In this document: in pieces, positions 61,983-64,000 of the stretch
How positions within the stretch are numbered: position 1 is the first letter of the stretch
Layout: every line of letters starts with the position of its first letter
Source of the DNA: Armatimonadota bacterium
GTDB lineage: Bacteria; Armatimonadota; Hebobacteria; CAIYQO01
Length of the DNA: 64,000 bases
Direction of reading: 5' to 3'
Assembly: GCA_029553475.1 (NCBI GenBank)
Contig: JAKPKV010000058.1
Span: 17,300 to 81,299, forward strand
Made by a program: the position numbers and the translations under genes
The notes under the pieces: model-generated
Told to the model about the DNA's origin: nothing
Database searches by the model: none
Seen by the model: the letters and a program-made list of their open reading frames with translations, nothing else

Positions 61983-63743
61983 ATGCGCTGGACCGACCCC
62001 AAAGCCCTCCGCATCTGGCGTTCCGTTGACGGCGGGGTGGCGAGTTATACGGATGAGGTGCTGGCGGGCATCGCCGCCGAAGGCTTCACCGGCATCTGGA
62101 TCTTCTGTATCCTGCGCGACCTGATGGACAGCCGGGTGTTCCCCGCGTTGAACCGGCCGGGCGCGGCGGAGCGGCGGGCGGCCCTCCAGGCGTTGATTGA
62201 CCGCGCGGCGCGACATGGCCTTGTCCTCTACCTCTACTTCAACGATCCCGTGGGCGTGAAGAAGGACGATCCCTTCTGGGAGGCGCACCCGGAGCTGAAA
62301 GGGGTGGAGAAATGGGGCATGTGGGCGCTCTGCACCTCGACGCCGGCGGTGCAGGCGTTCTTCCGCGACGCGGTGGAGAGCGCCATGAATCCGCTGCGCA
62401 ACCTCGGCGGCGTCATCCTCATCACCGCCTGCGAAGACCTGACGCACTGCTGGTCGAAATCGCCGGTGCGCAAGGGGGCGCCGCCGCCGACCTGCCCGCG
62501 CTGCGTCGCCCGCGAGCCCGCCGACATCATCCTGGAACTCATTCAGACGTGGGCCGAGGTGCGCGCCGCCCACCCCACCCCCTTCCGCATCCTCGCCTGG
62601 AACTGGGAGTGGCTCTATTACTATCCCGACCCGCAGGCGGAGATCGCGACCCGCCTGCCCGACGGCGTGGAGCTGCTGCTCGGCTTCGAGATGGGCGGCG
62701 AGAAGGAGTGGAACGGGCGCACCATCCCCATCGGCGAATATGCGCTGAGCTACGCCGGTCCCGGCCGGCAGTTCGTCAGCACCCGCGCGGCAGTGCGGGC
62801 GCTGGGCACGCCGGTCCACGCGAAAATCGAAGTGAACAACACCCATGAGCTGTGCAGCGTGCCGAACCTGCCGGTGCTCGCCACCCTGCACGCGCGCTTC
62901 GCCGGCATGACCGCGCAGCAAATCGCCGGTTTTTTAGGGGTGTGGAGCATGGGCAGCCGCTTCACGCTGAATACGGCGGCGCTGCGCCTCTTTCTGACTG
63001 ATCCCGACCGCTTCATGGACGAGACCGCCTTCCTCGACGCGCTGGCGCGCGCCCACTTCGGCCTGGAGGAGACGGCGGGCGTCATTGGCGCCTGGCGCGG
63101 CTTCTCCGACGCCTACGCCCACTATCCCTTCGCCATCCAACTGCTCTACTACGGCGTGCATAACGACGCCCCCGCGCGGCCGCTATCGCTGCATTACGCG
63201 GGCACGCCGACGGGCCGCTCCTGGCAGCCCGACGAGCGTGGCGACGACCTGTCCAATGCCTTGCAGGCCCATCACGCCGACGTTTGCACCTTCACGCTGG
63301 ACGAGGTGATCGCCGGCTACGCCGCGATACGCGACGGCTGGGAGGCGGCGCTGCCCGCCTACGAAGCGGCGCTCGACGCACCGGCCGCCGATCCCGACCA
63401 TGCCCGACATCGCGCCGAAGAACTGAGCGTCGCCCGCATGCTGGCGATCCAGTTCCGCGCCATCGTCAACGCCTACCGCTTCTACCGCGCACAACAGCGC
63501 GTGATGCGCGCGCACGGCCTCACCGCCCCCTGCGACCTCCCCCGCGACCCCGCTCTGCTGGCGCTCATGCGCGAGGAGCTGGAAAACGCCCGCCGCGCCC
63601 TCCCGCTGGTGGACGCCGACCCGCGCCTGGGCTGGCACCAGGACGTGAACGGCTACCAGTACAATGGAGCGCTGATTCGGGAGAAGATCGCGGCAATGGA
63701 GCGGGAGCTTACCGGTTCAGCCGAAACTCCAGCCGCGCTTTGA
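61983..63743 (+). CDS. TIM-barrel glycoside-hydrolase-like protein, unassigned family
   Basis: A 586-residue protein without a signal peptide. The order of strands suggests a glycosidase barrel: GFTGIWIFCILRDLMDS, LVLYLYFNDPVG, GGVILITACEDLTHCW (acidic candidate), RILAWNWEWLYYY, ELLLGFEMGGEKEWNG and HAKIEVNNTHELCSVPNLPVL. A CPRC pair (about residue 170) might bind metal. The C-terminal third is helical (ALPAYEAALDAPAADPDH and following). ATG 61983 follows GAGGGAG. I do not recognise the CAZy family. Its last 35 bases overlap the convergent tonB-like gene. Position beside the DUF2334 lipoprotein fits a glycan role. Confidence 0.65.
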   Translation: MRWTDPKALRIWRSVDGGVASYTDEVLAGIAAEGFTGIWIFCILRDLMDSRVFPALNRPGAAERRAALQALIDRAARHGLVLYLYFNDPVGVKKDDPFWEAHPELKGVEKWGMWALCTSTPAVQAFFRDAVESAMNPLRNLGGVILITACEDLTHCWSKSPVRKGAPPPTCPRCVAREPADIILELIQTWAEVRAAHPTPFRILAWNWEWLYYYPDPQAEIATRLPDGVELLLGFEMGGEKEWNGRTIPIGEYALSYAGPGRQFVSTRAAVRALGTPVHAKIEVNNTHELCSVPNLPVLATLHARFAGMTAQQIAGFLGVWSMGSRFTLNTAALRLFLTDPDRFMDETAFLDALARAHFGLEETAGVIGAWRGFSDAYAHYPFAIQLLYYGVHNDAPARPLSLHYAGTPTGRSWQPDERGDDLSNALQAHHADVCTFTLDEVIAGYAAIRDGWEAALPAYEAALDAPAADPDHARHRAEELSVARMLAIQFRAIVNAYRFYRAQQRVMRAHGLTAPCDLPRDPALLALMREELENARRALPLVDADPRLGWHQDVNGYQYNGALIREKIAAMERELTGSAETPAAL

Positions 63744-64000
63744 CGGTAGAAGCCACCGGGGCGCCGTCTTCGTAGCGGGGGGTGAAGCGCCAGCGCGCCT
63801 TCACTTCGGCGAGGGCGGCGTCGTCGAGGCGGGGGTCGCCGGTGCTGGTGACGATCGCTACGTCGGTCACCGCGCCCTTCGCGTCGAGGTATACGCGTAC
63901 CACGGCGACGCCCTCCACGCCGTCGCGGCGGGCGGCGGACGGGTAGCGGGGCTCGGTGGCGCGGGTGATGGCCGCCGGGCGTACCGCTTTCGGCGCGGGC
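63709..64000 (-). CDS. TonB C-terminal domain protein (truncated by window edge)
   Basis: The last 97 residues of an energy transducer. The TonB C-terminal domain is clear: PRYPSAARRDGVEGVAVVRV, VTSTGDPRLDDAALAEVKARWRFTPRYEDGAPV, ending LEFRLNR. The Pro/Ala-rich stretch before it (PAPKAVRPAA) is the start of the periplasmic linker. TonB couples the inner-membrane proton-motive force to outer-membrane transport, supporting a diderm envelope. The N-terminus lies outside the window. Confidence 0.88.
   Translation of the reverse strand, partial: PAPKAVRPAAITRATEPRYPSAARRDGVEGVAVVRVYLDAKGAVTDVAIVTSTGDPRLDDAALAEVKARWRFTPRYEDGAPVASTVKARLEFRLNR

Noticed and set aside
1..64000. tRNA, rRNA or CRISPR loci
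   Set aside because: No GGTTCRANYCC-type T-arm with matching acceptor stem, no rRNA core sequence and no regularly spaced direct repeats were noticed; a tRNAscan or CRISPR finder run would be decisive.

Overview
This is a high-GC bacterial chromosome segment. It has about 41 protein-coding genes, no recognisable rRNA, tRNA or CRISPR array, and several palindromic intergenic repeats. A TonB C-terminal domain at the right edge and a DUF481-type outer-membrane barrel protein point to a diderm. The gene content combines sulfatases, a heparinase II/III-like protein, a GH94 enzyme, a sialidase-like protein, several Gfo/Idh/MocA and UroD-like proteins, and an S55 (SpoIVB-like) peptidase. That mix resembles environmental polysaccharide degraders such as Armatimonadota or PVC-group bacteria. 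This placement is inference from gene content and no marker gene settles it.

Layout. 1-1376: truncated Gfo/Idh/MocA oxidoreductase divergent from an AraC regulator. 1316-12039: two divergent HEAT/DUF4132 giants, then an SbcD/SbcC-like pair. 12211-16323: small exported protein, valS, sirtuin. 16345-17684: shikimate kinase and an exonuclease-WYL fusion. 17685-18231: repeat-rich gap. 18232-22839: glutamate dehydrogenase, PfkB kinase, D-2-hydroxyacid dehydrogenase, Fpg/MutM and a 48-aa zinc ribbon. 23042-25223: a promoter/leader/terminator unit ahead of a GNAT acetyltransferase, then a 5'-nucleotidase-like exported protein. 25358-28537: AddB-like helicase-nuclease. 28853-36077: a 1489-aa S55 peptidase/propeller protein, then an overlapping GT39-like transferase and PAP2 phosphatase.

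36092-40993 is a GDSL esterase/heparinase-like pair. 41159-42349 is dinB. 42452-45737 is an arabinose-type pair (FucI/AraA-fold isomerase, then AraB). 46006-49629 is a DUF481-sulfatase-sulfatase operon. 49930-53221 holds a polysaccharide deacetylase and a GH94 enzyme. 53413-56918 holds a DUF2267 protein and a tight operon of sialidase-like protein, DHDPS/NAL-family aldolase and two small paralogous proteins. 57150-59360 is a Gfo/Idh-UroD pair. 59490-63743 holds a DUF2334 lipoprotein and a TIM-barrel glycosidase-like protein, followed by a truncated tonB-like gene.

The unifying theme of the right two thirds is extracellular glycan capture and breakdown: sulfate removal, deacetylation, ester cleavage, uronate/glycosaminoglycan lysis, phosphorolysis, sugar oxidation and pentose catabolism. 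The left third is mostly housekeeping and DNA maintenance (SbcCD-like, MutM, DinB, AddB, exonuclease). The least explained items are three families of palindromic intergenic elements, a short motif reused at gene ends, the leader-peptide/terminator unit before the GNAT gene, a structured valS leader, and the tandem small paralogs after the aldolase.
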